DNA of 64,000 bases. Source: Oscillospiraceae bacterium (GTDB lineage: Bacteria > Bacillota > Clostridia > Oscillospirales > Ruminococcaceae). The first letter of the stretch is position 1, and every line of letters starts with the position of its first letter. This document shows, one piece after another, positions 51,008 to 59,569 of the stretch. A program made the translations under genes and the position numbers. The DNA lies in assembly GCA_009777635.1 (NCBI GenBank), contig WRLK01000003.1, forward strand, positions 32,061 to 96,060. Direction: 5' to 3'. The notes under the pieces are model-generated. The model saw only the letters and a program-made list of their open reading frames with translations, did no database searches and was not told the origin of the DNA.

Positions 51008-53340
51008 TAAATTTTCTCGATTTCAGTTGTCAGCACATGCTTGACGCGTTCTTTTTCCTCCGCACGCTTTGCGTTGTTGAAGCGGTCGAGCGTGCCTACA
51101 AGATAACCGGTGATGCGCCTTATGCGCTCGAAGCTGCCGGATTCCTCAGTGCGGTGACAGCGCGGGCATTCGTTGCCGATCACGCCGTTGTATCCGCAGA
51201 CAGGGTCGCGGTCAACCGGATGGTTGATGGAACCGAAGCCGACGCCTGAGTCCTTCATAAACCGGATGATGCTTTCAAACGCCTCAAGATTGTCAAGCGG
51301 GTCGCCGTCAAGCTCGACGTATGTTATGTGCCCCGCGTTTGTAAGCGCGTGGTAAGGAGCCTCGATGCGGATTTTATCATACGCGTTGATTTCGCAATAA
51401 ACCGGCACATGAAACGAATTCGTGTAGTATTCGCGGTCCGTCACGCCTTTAATAACGCCGAAGCGGCGGCGGTCTATGCCGACGAACCGTCCGGAAAGCC
51501 CTTCGGCGGGCGTTGCTAAAAGCGTGTAATTAAAGCCGGTTTCGCGCCCGAGCTCATCGCACTTCGCCCGCATAAACCCGACGATATCAAGCCCTAGGTT
51601 CTGGGACTCATGGCTTTCGGCGTGATGCTTGCCTGTAAGCGACACAAGCGCTTCCGCAAGGCCGATAAAGCCGATTGTGAGCGTGCCGTGCTTTAACACC
51701 TCGCCTATTTTGTCGTCCGGCTTAAGATTGTCGGAATCCATCCAGATCCCCTGCCCCATTAAAAACGGGAAGTTGCGCACGGTTTTATCAGCCATGAGCT
51801 TGTACCTGTCCATCAGCTGGTCGCTTACAAGATCAAGCTTTTGCTCAAGCTCCTCAAAGAATAAGTCCACGCTACCGTTTGATTTAATGGCGATCCGCGG
51901 CAGGTTCACCGAGGTGAAGCTCAAATTTCCGCGCCCGTCCACAATCTCGCGGTTCTTGTCATTGTTGTTCGCGATAACGCGTGTGCGGCAGCCCATGTAC
52001 GCGATTTCGCTTTCGGGCGTTCCGGGCTTATAAAATTTCAGGTTAAAGGGCGCGTCAAGGAACGAAAAATTCGGGAACAGCCGCTTTGCCGAAACCTTGC
52101 ACGCAAGCTTGAACAAATCGTAGTTGGGGTCGCCCTCGTTATAGCTGACGCCCTCCTTGACCTTAAAAATATGTATGGGGAATATCGCGGTCTCGCCGTT
52201 GCCAAGACCAGAATCCGTGGCGCGAAGCACGCATTTCGTGATCATGCGCCCCTCGGGCGACGTGTCGGTGCCGTAGTTGATGGACGAAAACGGAATCTGG
52301 GCTCCCGCCCGCGAATGCATGGTGTTTAGATTGTGTACAAGCGCTTCCATCGCCTGGTATGTAGCGCGCTCCGTCTCGGATTCGGCGTATTTCACCGCGA
52401 AAGCGTGCGCCTGGCCGGCTTCCTTTTCGCAGCCTAAAAGCTCCGTTAAAATCGAAAGCTCCGCGTCGGCGTAGCCGTTGTTGTTTGCGATAACGGGGGA
52501 TTTCCCCGATGCTTTTTCCGCCTCTTCGACGATGCGCCTCGCTTCGCTGAGCGCGTCGTCAACCCCCGCAAACGCAAGCGCCTTTTCAAGATTCCTGATG
52601 TACAGCTTGCGAAAAGTCTTATGGACGCCTTTTGCCATCGCATAATCGAAATTCGGGATGCTCTGACCGCCATGCTGGTCGTTCTGGTTCGACTGTATGG
52701 CGATGCACGCAAGCGCCGCGTAGCTATGGATATCGTTCGGCTCACGGATAAACCCGTGCCCCGTCGAAAAGCCGCCCTTGAACAGCTTGTCGATGTTGAT
52801 CTGGCAGCAGGTGGTCGTGAGCGTCAGAAAATCAAGGTCATGGATATGGATGTCGCCCTCGATATGGGCTTTTGAAAATTTCGGGTCAAGTATAAACATC
52901 TCGTAAAACTGCTTTGCGCCCTCGCTGCCGTATTTCAGCATGGTGCCCATCGCGGTGTTGCCGTCAATGTTTGCGTTTTCACGTTTGATATCGTTTTCGG
53001 TCGCGTCCTGGAACGTCAAATCCTCGAACACCTTCATAAGGCGCGTGTTCATGTCGCGCACCCTTGTCCGCTGCGCGCGGTACAGGATATACTCCTTTGC
53101 CGTCCTCGCGTGCCCGTTTTCAATGAGGATTTTTTCAACGGCGTCCTGGATTGTCTCGACAGACGGAGTTCCTTCGCCCTGCGCATCTGCCAGATAATCC
53201 TCTACCTGCCTCGCAAGCTCCAGCGCGGTCTCCTTGTTTGTGCCTCCAAGGGATTTTGCCGCCCTGAAAATAGCAGACGCGATTTTGTCCACATCATATA
53301 GCGTGGTCCTTCCGTCGCGCTTTAATATCGACTTAATCAT
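51007..53340 (-). CDS. nrdD: Anaerobic (class III) ribonucleoside-triphosphate reductase
   Basis: About 777 residues. Reduces NTPs to dNTPs using a glycyl radical and formate. An N-terminal ATP-cone (KRDGRTTLYDVDKIASAIF, ALELARQVEDYL) gives allosteric control; the C-terminal part has a Cys4 zinc site (CGYNGVIGNECPRC) and the radical Gly in RRITGYLVGTLDRFN. The ATG at 53340 is chosen over an upstream in-frame start because it gives the usual MIKSILKRDGR beginning. Under a strong promoter and a NrdR box. Confidence 0.95.
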   Translation of the reverse strand: MIKSILKRDGRTTLYDVDKIASAIFRAAKSLGGTNKETALELARQVEDYLADAQGEGTPSVETIQDAVEKILIENGHARTAKEYILYRAQRTRVRDMNTRLMKVFEDLTFQDATENDIKRENANIDGNTAMGTMLKYGSEGAKQFYEMFILDPKFSKAHIEGDIHIHDLDFLTLTTTCCQINIDKLFKGGFSTGHGFIREPNDIHSYAALACIAIQSNQNDQHGGQSIPNFDYAMAKGVHKTFRKLYIRNLEKALAFAGVDDALSEARRIVEEAEKASGKSPVIANNNGYADAELSILTELLGCEKEAGQAHAFAVKYAESETERATYQAMEALVHNLNTMHSRAGAQIPFSSINYGTDTSPEGRMITKCVLRATDSGLGNGETAIFPIHIFKVKEGVSYNEGDPNYDLFKLACKVSAKRLFPNFSFLDAPFNLKFYKPGTPESEIAYMGCRTRVIANNNDKNREIVDGRGNLSFTSVNLPRIAIKSNGSVDLFFEELEQKLDLVSDQLMDRYKLMADKTVRNFPFLMGQGIWMDSDNLKPDDKIGEVLKHGTLTIGFIGLAEALVSLTGKHHAESHESQNLGLDIVGFMRAKCDELGRETGFNYTLLATPAEGLSGRFVGIDRRRFGVIKGVTDREYYTNSFHVPVYCEINAYDKIRIEAPYHALTNAGHITYVELDGDPLDNLEAFESIIRFMKDSGVGFGSINHPVDRDPVCGYNGVIGNECPRCHRTEESGSFERIRRITGYLVGTLDRFNNAKRAEEKERVKHVLTTEIEKI

Positions 53341-53398
53341 GGTTTTACGCTCCGCCCCTTTGTTTATACAGAATACATGTGCCGAATAGCTTAAAATG

Positions 53399-53412
53399 CA
53401 CAATATATTGTG
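53399..53412. promoter_or_regulatory. NrdR box upstream of nrdD
   Basis: Palindrome CACAATATATTGTG, matching the NrdR-box pattern for repression of ribonucleotide reductase genes. It lies just past the expected transcription start. A weaker second box (ACAGAATACATGTG, 53368-53381) lies about 31 bp further down, the usual spacing of paired boxes. Confidence 0.75.
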
Positions 53413-53429
53413 TTTTCGGTACGCTTCTT

Positions 53430-53458
53430 ATTTTAACCCACGCGGTATGTTTTGTCAA
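53430..53458 (-). promoter_or_regulatory. Promoter of nrdDG
   Basis: Minus strand TTGACA (53453-53458), 17-base spacer, TAAAAT (53430-53435). Confidence 0.75.
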
Positions 53459-53555
53459 TTGAAAAACCGAATTTTTTAAAAATAATATTTTGTAATCTTT
53501 TGATAAAACATCGCATATGCTGTTAAAGTGTGCAAAAAGGAAGGGGGCGCGCAAT

Positions 53556-53699
53556 ATGAACAATGATTTCTGTAAAAATATGGAATTTGAGGAGCCGCAA
53601 GACGCGCCGACTGATTTGAGCGCATGGTTTTCCGTTTCCGGCGACACGGACGATTTCATTTATTATGACGTGCCTGAGCGCATCGTCAGTGAAAGATAG
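53556..53699 (+). CDS. Small acidic hypothetical protein, 47 residues
   Basis: Not recognised. Starts at an ATG seven bases after AAGGAAGGGGG, ends with a TAG. Acidic, with an aromatic stretch DDFIYYDVPERI and no membrane segment. A weak promoter (TTGATA, 17 bases, TTAAAG at 53500-53528) lies upstream, so it may be a real short gene, but homology cannot be judged. Confidence 0.4.
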   Translation: MNNDFCKNMEFEEPQDAPTDLSAWFSVSGDTDDFIYYDVPERIVSER

Positions 53700-53729
53700 T
53701 CATGATAGTCATAAAACCAAACAAGTCTA

Positions 53730-53758
53730 TTGAGAAGTGCGGCGGACTATGGTATACT
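53730..53758 (+). promoter_or_regulatory. Promoter of the CPBP-tadA operon
   Basis: TTGAGA (53730-53735), 17-base spacer, TATACT (53753-53758). The leader that follows contains a CCCCGCAGCAAGCTACGGGG hairpin (53769-53788). Confidence 0.65.
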
Positions 53759-53885
53759 AAATCAAGCGCCCCGCAGCAAGCTACGGGGTATGGCCTGCTT
53801 GGTTACACGAACGCCGCCACGCGGCTGGGTATGAAACCCACAAGTGGGAATCAACGCACGCTATTTTTCTTTTGGGGTGACTTGA

Positions 53886-54938
53886 TTGAACTACCAAAAC
53901 GGCCATATGCCGCCATACGGCGGCGGATACGGCATCGATCCGCACGGCCCGAGGTATTATATGCCTCCGCCAAAAAACCCTTGGTACAAGCCGTTGCGCC
54001 GCAATTCGAACATCGTCTTTTTCGGTTTAGCCTTGGTGCTGGCGCTTGGGCTTTTTTTGTCCGTATCTTTTTCGCTGATCACCGCTTATTTTATCGACAG
54101 CCTTTCCATCACGGCGCCTGAAACGGTTTCCCTGATAGAGCTGTCCTTTGACTTTGCAACATATCTGCTCATGTTTATCATACCGCTTTCAATCATGCGG
54201 CTTTGGATAGATATCCCCCCGAAGGTTGCTTTCCCCATGCGCAGCCCGCGGGCGTCGATTGCATTTCCCGCCGTGTTGATCTGCATCGGTGCGTCGGTAT
54301 TGGGAGTCTTAAGCTACGGTTTCATCCATGCGTTTTTGAGCAGTGTTTGGGGTATTGATCCTATCATGCCGGTATTGCCGGAGCCTGTCGGAATACCTGC
54401 AACCGTGGTTTATTTCTTATGGCTGGCGGTCGCCCCCGCCATTTTGGAGGAGCTCATGTTCCGCGGCGTCATCATGCAGTCGCTTCGGCGTTTCGGGGAT
54501 ACGTTCGCGCTTGTGTGCTCATCCGTCTTGTTTTCCCTTGCGCACCACAATCTTGCGCAGGGCCCAAACGCGTTTTTTCTGGGGCTTATCATCGGCTTTT
54601 TCACGCTTCGGACAGGCTCTATAAAAACGGCGATGCTGATTCATTTTGTCAATAACGTTCTTGCCCTCACAGCGGAGTTTGTATCGCGGGACATGGCCTT
54701 GCGCCAGCAGGAAATGCTGTCGCTTGGCATATTTGCGCTTTATGCCGTGCTTGGGGTCACAGGGCTTATCATAATCGTTGTAAAGCACGGCGGAATTTTT
54801 CATCTTGCGCCGTCTAACTACCCGGTTCGCGGTGGCAAAAAATATTTCGCCTTTTTCTGCGGATTTATGCCTATACTCTATATCATCTGTATTTTTATCT
54901 TAACCTCGCTGCAGTTTGAGCGCGCAAGCTGGTACTGA
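53886..54938 (+). CDS. CPBP-family intramembrane metalloprotease (Rce1/CAAX-like)
   Basis: A 350-residue membrane protein with a Gly/Tyr/Pro-rich cytosolic N-terminus (about 1-38) and some eight helices. The Abi/CPBP motifs are present: EELMFRG (EExxxR, about residue 188), FSLAHHN (FxxxH) and a further polar residue in FTLRTGSIKTAMLIHFVNN. Members are implicated in processing or protecting against peptides; substrate unknown. Starts with TTG at 53886 after GGGGTGAC. Two bp before tadA. Confidence 0.84.
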   Translation: MNYQNGHMPPYGGGYGIDPHGPRYYMPPPKNPWYKPLRRNSNIVFFGLALVLALGLFLSVSFSLITAYFIDSLSITAPETVSLIELSFDFATYLLMFIIPLSIMRLWIDIPPKVAFPMRSPRASIAFPAVLICIGASVLGVLSYGFIHAFLSSVWGIDPIMPVLPEPVGIPATVVYFLWLAVAPAILEELMFRGVIMQSLRRFGDTFALVCSSVLFSLAHHNLAQGPNAFFLGLIIGFFTLRTGSIKTAMLIHFVNNVLALTAEFVSRDMALRQQEMLSLGIFALYAVLGVTGLIIIVVKHGGIFHLAPSNYPVRGGKKYFAFFCGFMPILYIICIFILTSLQFERASWY

Positions 54939-54940
54939 TC

Positions 54941-55384
54941 ATGCGGGACGAGCATTTCATGCGGCTTGCTTTAGAACAGGCGAAGCTTGCCTGCGAGATG
55001 GGCGAGGTGCCTGTGGGCGCCGTTGTCGTAAAAGACGGCGAGGTTGTCTCCGCCGCGTTTAACCGCCGCGAAACCGGCAAGAACGCGCTTTATCACGCTG
55101 AGCTTTGCGCAATCGGCGAAGCCTGCGAAAAGCTCAGGGGCTGGCGGCTTTTTGAATGTGACCTTTACGTCACGCTTGAGCCTTGCCCCATGTGCGCGGG
55201 CGCCGTTATCAACGCGCGGATACGACGGCTTGTTTTTGGCGCGCGCGACCAGAAAGCCGGCTGCTTCGGCTCTGTATCGGATTTTAACGCGCTTAGCTTT
55301 AACCACCGCCCCGAAGTGTACGGCGGCGTGCTTGAAAGCGAGTGTTCCGCGATACTAAAGGATTTTTTTAAAAACTTAAGATGA
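54941..55384 (+). CDS. tadA: tRNA-specific adenosine deaminase
   Basis: A 147-residue zinc deaminase that makes inosine at the wobble position of tRNA-Arg(ACG). Zinc ligands in YHAELCA (His and the catalytic Glu) and PCPMCAGAVINARI (two Cys), as in TadA. Length normal. Coupled to the CPBP gene and followed by a strong terminator. Confidence 0.93.
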   Translation: MRDEHFMRLALEQAKLACEMGEVPVGAVVVKDGEVVSAAFNRRETGKNALYHAELCAIGEACEKLRGWRLFECDLYVTLEPCPMCAGAVINARIRRLVFGARDQKAGCFGSVSDFNALSFNHRPEVYGGVLESECSAILKDFFKNLR

Positions 55385-55392
55385 CATCTAAA

Positions 55393-55430
55393 CCAACTGC
55401 CGGAATTTTTCCGGCAGTTGGTTATTTTTA
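55393..55430 (+). terminator. Intrinsic terminator after tadA
   Basis: CCAACTGCCGG (55393-55403) pairs with 55411-55421 and is followed by TTATTTTTA. Confidence 0.85.
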
Positions 55431-55432
55431 TA

Positions 55433-55480
55433 TTGACTATAATGTTATGAAATGTTATAATTAACAAAAGATAACATTAT
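55433..55480 (+). promoter_or_regulatory. Promoter and operator of the DeoR-type regulator gene
   Basis: TTGACT (55433-55438), 17-base spacer, TATAAT (55456-55461). ATAATGTTAT (55439-55448) inside the spacer and its exact inverted copy ATAACATTAT (55471-55480) after the start point flank the -10 box, a good candidate for autoregulation by the DeoR-type protein. Confidence 0.7.
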
Positions 55481-55501
55481 GCATAAGTGCGGAGGGATGC
55501 C

Positions 55502-56263
55502 ATGAACTCGATAAGACGCGAAAAGGTTCGTGCTTTCGTTGAAAAAAACGGAGTCGCGACGCTGGGGCAGTTAAGCGCCCTTCTGCCGGAAGTCAGCCTG
55601 ATGACGCTGCACCGCGACTTGAGTTTTTTGCAGGAGCAGGGATTTTTGCAAAAAATCAGAGGCGGCGCGAAATATGTCGGGGACGGCGCGAATGAGCCGA
55701 CGTTTGCGGCGCGTGAAATTGTAAATAAGCCGCAAAAGCTCGTTCTTGCCGAAAAAGCGGCGGAGTTTTTAGACGGCGTGAGCAGCATCTTTATAGACGC
55801 GGGTACGACTATGATGGCGTTTGCTAAAGGCCTGCCCGATATGCCGTTTCATATTTTGACGACAAGCCCCAACATCGCGCTTGAGCTTGCGAAAAAACAA
55901 TTCCCGTCCATTGAGTTGTGCGGCGGCACCCTCAACAAATCAAACCTTACGCTTTCCGGCGAGTCGGCCGCCCTTATGCTGACGCGCGTAAACATCGACA
56001 CGGCGTTTTTGGCGCCTGCCGGTTACGGCGAAACTACCGGCTTTACATGCGGGCGCGAAAGCGAGGCTAAGCTAAAATCGCTGGTGATTGAAAAAGCGAG
56101 GCGCACCGTCCTGATGATGGATACCTCAAAGCTGGAGCGTCTTTTGCCGTACACGTTTGCAAAGCTTCAAGACGCCGACTATCTCGTCACGGAGCTTTCG
56201 CCCGATCAATTGCCGCGGAAGCTGATAGAGCAGTCATTATCTCAAAAAGTTACATTAATATAA
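55502..56263 (+). CDS. DeoR/GlpR-family transcriptional regulator
   Basis: About 253 residues: N-terminal winged helix (GQLSALLPEVSLMTLHRDLSFLQ region, then GGAKYVG) and a C-terminal sugar-phosphate-sensing DeoRC domain (SIFIDAGTTMMAFA, LTTSPNIALELAK, CGGTLNKSNLTLSG). The ATG at 55502 fits CGGAGGGA upstream better than that at 55487. It precedes a sorbose-1-phosphate-reductase-like gene by 15 bp, so a sugar phosphate is the likely effector. Confidence 0.88.
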   Translation: MNSIRREKVRAFVEKNGVATLGQLSALLPEVSLMTLHRDLSFLQEQGFLQKIRGGAKYVGDGANEPTFAAREIVNKPQKLVLAEKAAEFLDGVSSIFIDAGTTMMAFAKGLPDMPFHILTTSPNIALELAKKQFPSIELCGGTLNKSNLTLSGESAALMLTRVNIDTAFLAPAGYGETTGFTCGRESEAKLKSLVIEKARRTVLMMDTSKLERLLPYTFAKLQDADYLVTELSPDQLPRKLIEQSLSQKVTLI

Positions 56264-56278
56264 TCGGAGGAAATCAGT

Positions 56279-57532
56279 ATGAAAACAAAAGCGTTGCGGT
56301 TATACGGCAAAAAGGATTTGCGCCTCGAGGAGTTTGAGCTGCCGCCGATAAAAAAGGATGAGCTGTTGGTAAAGATAATCGTGGACAGCCTTTGCATGTC
56401 AAGCTATAAGGCGGCGTGCCAGGCGGGCGACCATAAGCGCGTTCCCGATGATGTGGCGACAAATCCTACCATCATCGGGCATGAATTTTGCGGCGAGATC
56501 ATCGAGGTCGGCGAAAGTATAAAGGATCAATATAAAACCGGAGACAAGTTTTCAATACAGCCCTCGATGAAAGGGACGTATTCCGCCACAGGGTACACAT
56601 TTGCGCATCTTGGAGGTAACGCGCAATACGGGATCATCCCCGCGTGTTATGCCAAAGAGGATAACGTGCTTCATTACGACGGCGACGCGTATTTCAGCGC
56701 AGCGCTCGCGGAACCGCTTTCCTGCGTTATCGGCGCCGTTCACGCAAATTACCACACAACGCAGGGCGTATATGTCCATACAATGGACATCAAAAAAGGC
56801 GGCAAAATGGCTCTGCTTGCCGGAGCAGGACCCATGGGCCTCGGGCTTATCGATTATGTTATCCACCGTGACCACAAGCCCTCGCTGCTTGTTGTGACCG
56901 ATATAGACGACGAGCGGCTAGGTCGCGCAAGTGCGATCCTTTCGGCGGAGGAAGCCGCGAAAAACGGCGTCACGCTAAAATATGTGAATACTAAAACCGA
57001 GGATCCGGTGGCGAAGTTGAAGGCGCTTTCAGACGGCCACGGCTTTGACGACGCGTTCGTTTTTGCCCCGGTCGCGCCGGTCATTGAGCAGGCCGATGCG
57101 ATTTTAGCGTATGACGGATGCCTTAATTTTTTCGCGGGCCCCACCGACACCGGATTTCAGGCGAAATTTAATTTTTACGATGTGCATTATAACGCGACGC
57201 ACATCGCCGGGACCTCCGGCGGGAACACCGACGACATGCGGGAAGCGCTTAGGATGTCCGGCGAGGGAAAGCTCAACCCCGCTATTTTAATCACGCACAT
57301 CGGCGGGCTTGATTCGGCGAAGTACGCTACCCTTAACATGCCGGACATCCCGGGCGGCAAAAAAATGATTTACACGCATATTTCCATGCCGCTTACCGCG
57401 ATATCCGATTTCGGGGAAAAAGGCAAAACCGATCCGATGTTCAGAAGGCTCCACGAGATTTGCGCGGGTAACAACGGTTTGTGGAGCGCGGAAGCGGAGA
57501 AATATCTGCTTGAAAACGCACCGGCTATCTGA
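56279..57532 (+). CDS. Zinc-binding alcohol dehydrogenase, L-sorbose-1-phosphate reductase-like
   Basis: A 417-residue medium-chain dehydrogenase. Catalytic zinc ligands are probably Cys in SLCMSSYKAA and His/Glu in IIGHEFCGEII; the Rossmann motif is LLAGAGPMGLGLIDYV. Length and the C-terminal region recall SorE-type sorbose-1-phosphate reductases. No PTS genes are adjacent, so substrate assignment is by family only. Co-transcribed with the DeoR regulator. Confidence 0.8.
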   Translation: MKTKALRLYGKKDLRLEEFELPPIKKDELLVKIIVDSLCMSSYKAACQAGDHKRVPDDVATNPTIIGHEFCGEIIEVGESIKDQYKTGDKFSIQPSMKGTYSATGYTFAHLGGNAQYGIIPACYAKEDNVLHYDGDAYFSAALAEPLSCVIGAVHANYHTTQGVYVHTMDIKKGGKMALLAGAGPMGLGLIDYVIHRDHKPSLLVVTDIDDERLGRASAILSAEEAAKNGVTLKYVNTKTEDPVAKLKALSDGHGFDDAFVFAPVAPVIEQADAILAYDGCLNFFAGPTDTGFQAKFNFYDVHYNATHIAGTSGGNTDDMREALRMSGEGKLNPAILITHIGGLDSAKYATLNMPDIPGGKKMIYTHISMPLTAISDFGEKGKTDPMFRRLHEICAGNNGLWSAEAEKYLLENAPAI

Positions 57533-57594
57533 AAATATGCATTCGGTTTTACGGCAAGTTACGCGGATGATTTATATGATCGGAGGTAAAAGAA

Positions 57595-58110
57595 GTGCCT
57601 GAAAAAACAGTAAAGCCGCAAATCGAGGATGTTACCGAGGATGTGCTCAATGGCGATGTGTTGAAGAACGCAATAGATTTTATTGCTTATCTGAGAGATA
57701 ACAAGATAAATCCTCAATGGTCTGCCACGAATGTTTGGAAAATCAGTTATCAATCATACAGCGTGTGTTTTATAAGGCTATATGGCGCTGCGGATTATCA
57801 TGGCTTGGAACCGGGCTCATGGCATATAGTACCTTTTATAGGCGAGTACGAGGCTTCCTCCCTGTCCGATGAATTAAAGGAAATCGTTTGGGCAAACCAA
57901 AAAACTTGCCGGGGATGCGGCCTGTGCGCATTGAAGCTCAACAAGGTTTTTGGGAAGGAATTTGGTTATGCCTGCGAAAAATCTATTGTTTTCATTAACC
58001 CCGACGCGAAGGACATTGAATGTATTAAAAAGCTGATAGAATTGAGGAGAAGTGAAATAAAAGAAGGAAAAGCGAAAAAGCACAAATATATACCTGTGAA
58101 GGACCGGTAA
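57595..58110 (+). CDS. Cys-motif hypothetical protein, 171 residues
   Basis: No named family recognised. GTG start behind GGAGGT. Two parts: an N-terminal half with NAIDFIAYLRDNKINPQW and aromatic-rich strands (NVWKISYQSYSVCFIRL), and a C-terminal CRGCGLCALKLNKVFGKEF followed by CEKSIVFINPDA, so three to four Cys that could bind metal. Lies between the dehydrogenase and the 2-oxoacid dehydrogenase operon without clear operon membership. Confidence 0.6.
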   Translation: MPEKTVKPQIEDVTEDVLNGDVLKNAIDFIAYLRDNKINPQWSATNVWKISYQSYSVCFIRLYGAADYHGLEPGSWHIVPFIGEYEASSLSDELKEIVWANQKTCRGCGLCALKLNKVFGKEFGYACEKSIVFINPDAKDIECIKKLIELRRSEIKEGKAKKHKYIPVKDR

Positions 58111-58200
58111 TAAGCATCATCCACGGCATAACAATGCCCGCCTTATCCCAGTGGTAATATTCCGCAATTACAGAATTTAATTTTTTAGGGAGGTAACACA

Positions 58201-59556
58201 ATGGCAGTTGGCGTACTCATGCCCCAGGCGGGGATCTCCGTCGAATCGTGTATCATAACCGAGTGGCTGAAAAAGCCCGGCGACAATATAGACGTCGGCG
58301 ATATTTTGTTCAGCTACGAGACGGACAAGGCAAGCTTTGAATGCGAAAGCACCGCCGCCGGAACCTTGCTTGAAATCTTTTTTGAAGACGGCGACGAGGT
58401 TCCCGTGCTCATAAACGTATGTGCGGTGGGAAATATAGGCGAGGACGCGTCCGCGCTTCGCCCTTCGGGCGAAGCGCCCGCCGGAGGCGGCGAAGCCGCC
58501 CCGGCTGAGGCGGCGCGAAGCGCCGCCGCGGACGCGTCCGCGGCGGAAGTTTCACCGGCACCTGCGGCAATCGCTCAAATAAACTCCGGCGAAATGAAGA
58601 TTTCCCCGCGCGCGAAAAACCTTGCCGCTTCCCAAAGCGTTGACGCAAGGCTTGCGTCGCCTACCGGGCCTTACGGCCGGGTGATTGAGCGCGACGTCCG
58701 AAAATTGATGGAGCAGGGCGGCGCGTCAACCTCCGCCGCGTTCGGCGTGGTTTCAGCCGCCGCCCCCGGCTCTTTTACAGGCACCGGGATTGGCGGCAAA
58801 GTCAGCGTAAACGACCTTGACGCCGCGTATGCTGCAGTACCCGCGTCCGCGCCGGATGCGCCCGGGTACCGCGACGCCGCATTCACCGGGATACGCAGGG
58901 CCATTTCAAAGAGCATGACGGTATCGCTGTCCACAATCCCGCAGCTTACGCATACGTTCAGCTTCGATGCGACGGAGATAATGAGCTTTCGGACACAGCT
59001 GAAAGAAAAAGGCGAAGGCTTGGGGCTTCCCAACATAACGCTCAACGACATGATTTTATACGCCGTTTCGCGCACGCTGCCGAAATACCCGGAGCTCAAC
59101 GCGCATATGCTTGACGGCAACAATATCCGCTATTTCAAGGACGTACATCTCGGAATCGCCGTCGATACCGAACGCGGGCTGCTTGTACCCGTGCTAAAGC
59201 ACGCAAACCGCAAAAGCCTGTCGCAGATAGCGGTTGAGAGCAAAGCCCTTGCCAAAGCGGCACAAGGCGGCTCACTGCCCATAGACGACATGCAAGGCGG
59301 AACGTTCACGATTTCCAACCTCGGCGTGTTTGGCGTTGAAAGCTTTACGCCTGTCATCAACCCGCCGCAGACCGGGATTTTAGGCGTGAACGCCATTACC
59401 AGCCGTCCGCGTGAGATAAACGGTGAGATTAAGCTCTACCCGGCAATGGGATTGTCGCTGACATACGATCACCGCGCGATTGACGGCGCCCCCGTCTCGC
59501 GCTTCGGCAAGGAGCTTTGCGAAAGCCTTGCAAGCTTCCGGCTGCTGTTGGTTTAG
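58201..59556 (+). CDS. 2-oxoacid dehydrogenase complex E2, dihydrolipoyl acyltransferase
   Basis: A 451-residue E2: one lipoyl domain (about 1-80, lipoyl Lys43 in YETDKASFE), a long Ala/Glu-rich linker, a peripheral subunit-binding domain (MKISPRAKNLAASQ, about 130-165) and the catalytic acyltransferase core ending with TYDHRAIDGAPVSRF, whose His and Asp are catalytic. It transfers the acyl group from E1 to CoA. First gene of an E2-E3-E1 operon; the substrate is pyruvate, acetoin or a branched-chain ketoacid. Confidence 0.92.
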   Translation: MAVGVLMPQAGISVESCIITEWLKKPGDNIDVGDILFSYETDKASFECESTAAGTLLEIFFEDGDEVPVLINVCAVGNIGEDASALRPSGEAPAGGGEAAPAEAARSAAADASAAEVSPAPAAIAQINSGEMKISPRAKNLAASQSVDARLASPTGPYGRVIERDVRKLMEQGGASTSAAFGVVSAAAPGSFTGTGIGGKVSVNDLDAAYAAVPASAPDAPGYRDAAFTGIRRAISKSMTVSLSTIPQLTHTFSFDATEIMSFRTQLKEKGEGLGLPNITLNDMILYAVSRTLPKYPELNAHMLDGNNIRYFKDVHLGIAVDTERGLLVPVLKHANRKSLSQIAVESKALAKAAQGGSLPIDDMQGGTFTISNLGVFGVESFTPVINPPQTGILGVNAITSRPREINGEIKLYPAMGLSLTYDHRAIDGAPVSRFGKELCESLASFRLLLV

Positions 59557-59569
59557 GGGGGATAACGGT

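Noticed and set aside
53702..54121. 139-codon frame overlapping the CPBP start
   Set aside because: Arg/Pro-rich composition in a different frame from the CPBP gene and no family resemblance; a shadow frame.
58440..58560. Nested GC-rich palindromes in the E2 gene as an inserted repeat
   Set aside because: They code for the normal Ala/Glu/Gly linker of E2 proteins in frame; biased codons explain the symmetry.
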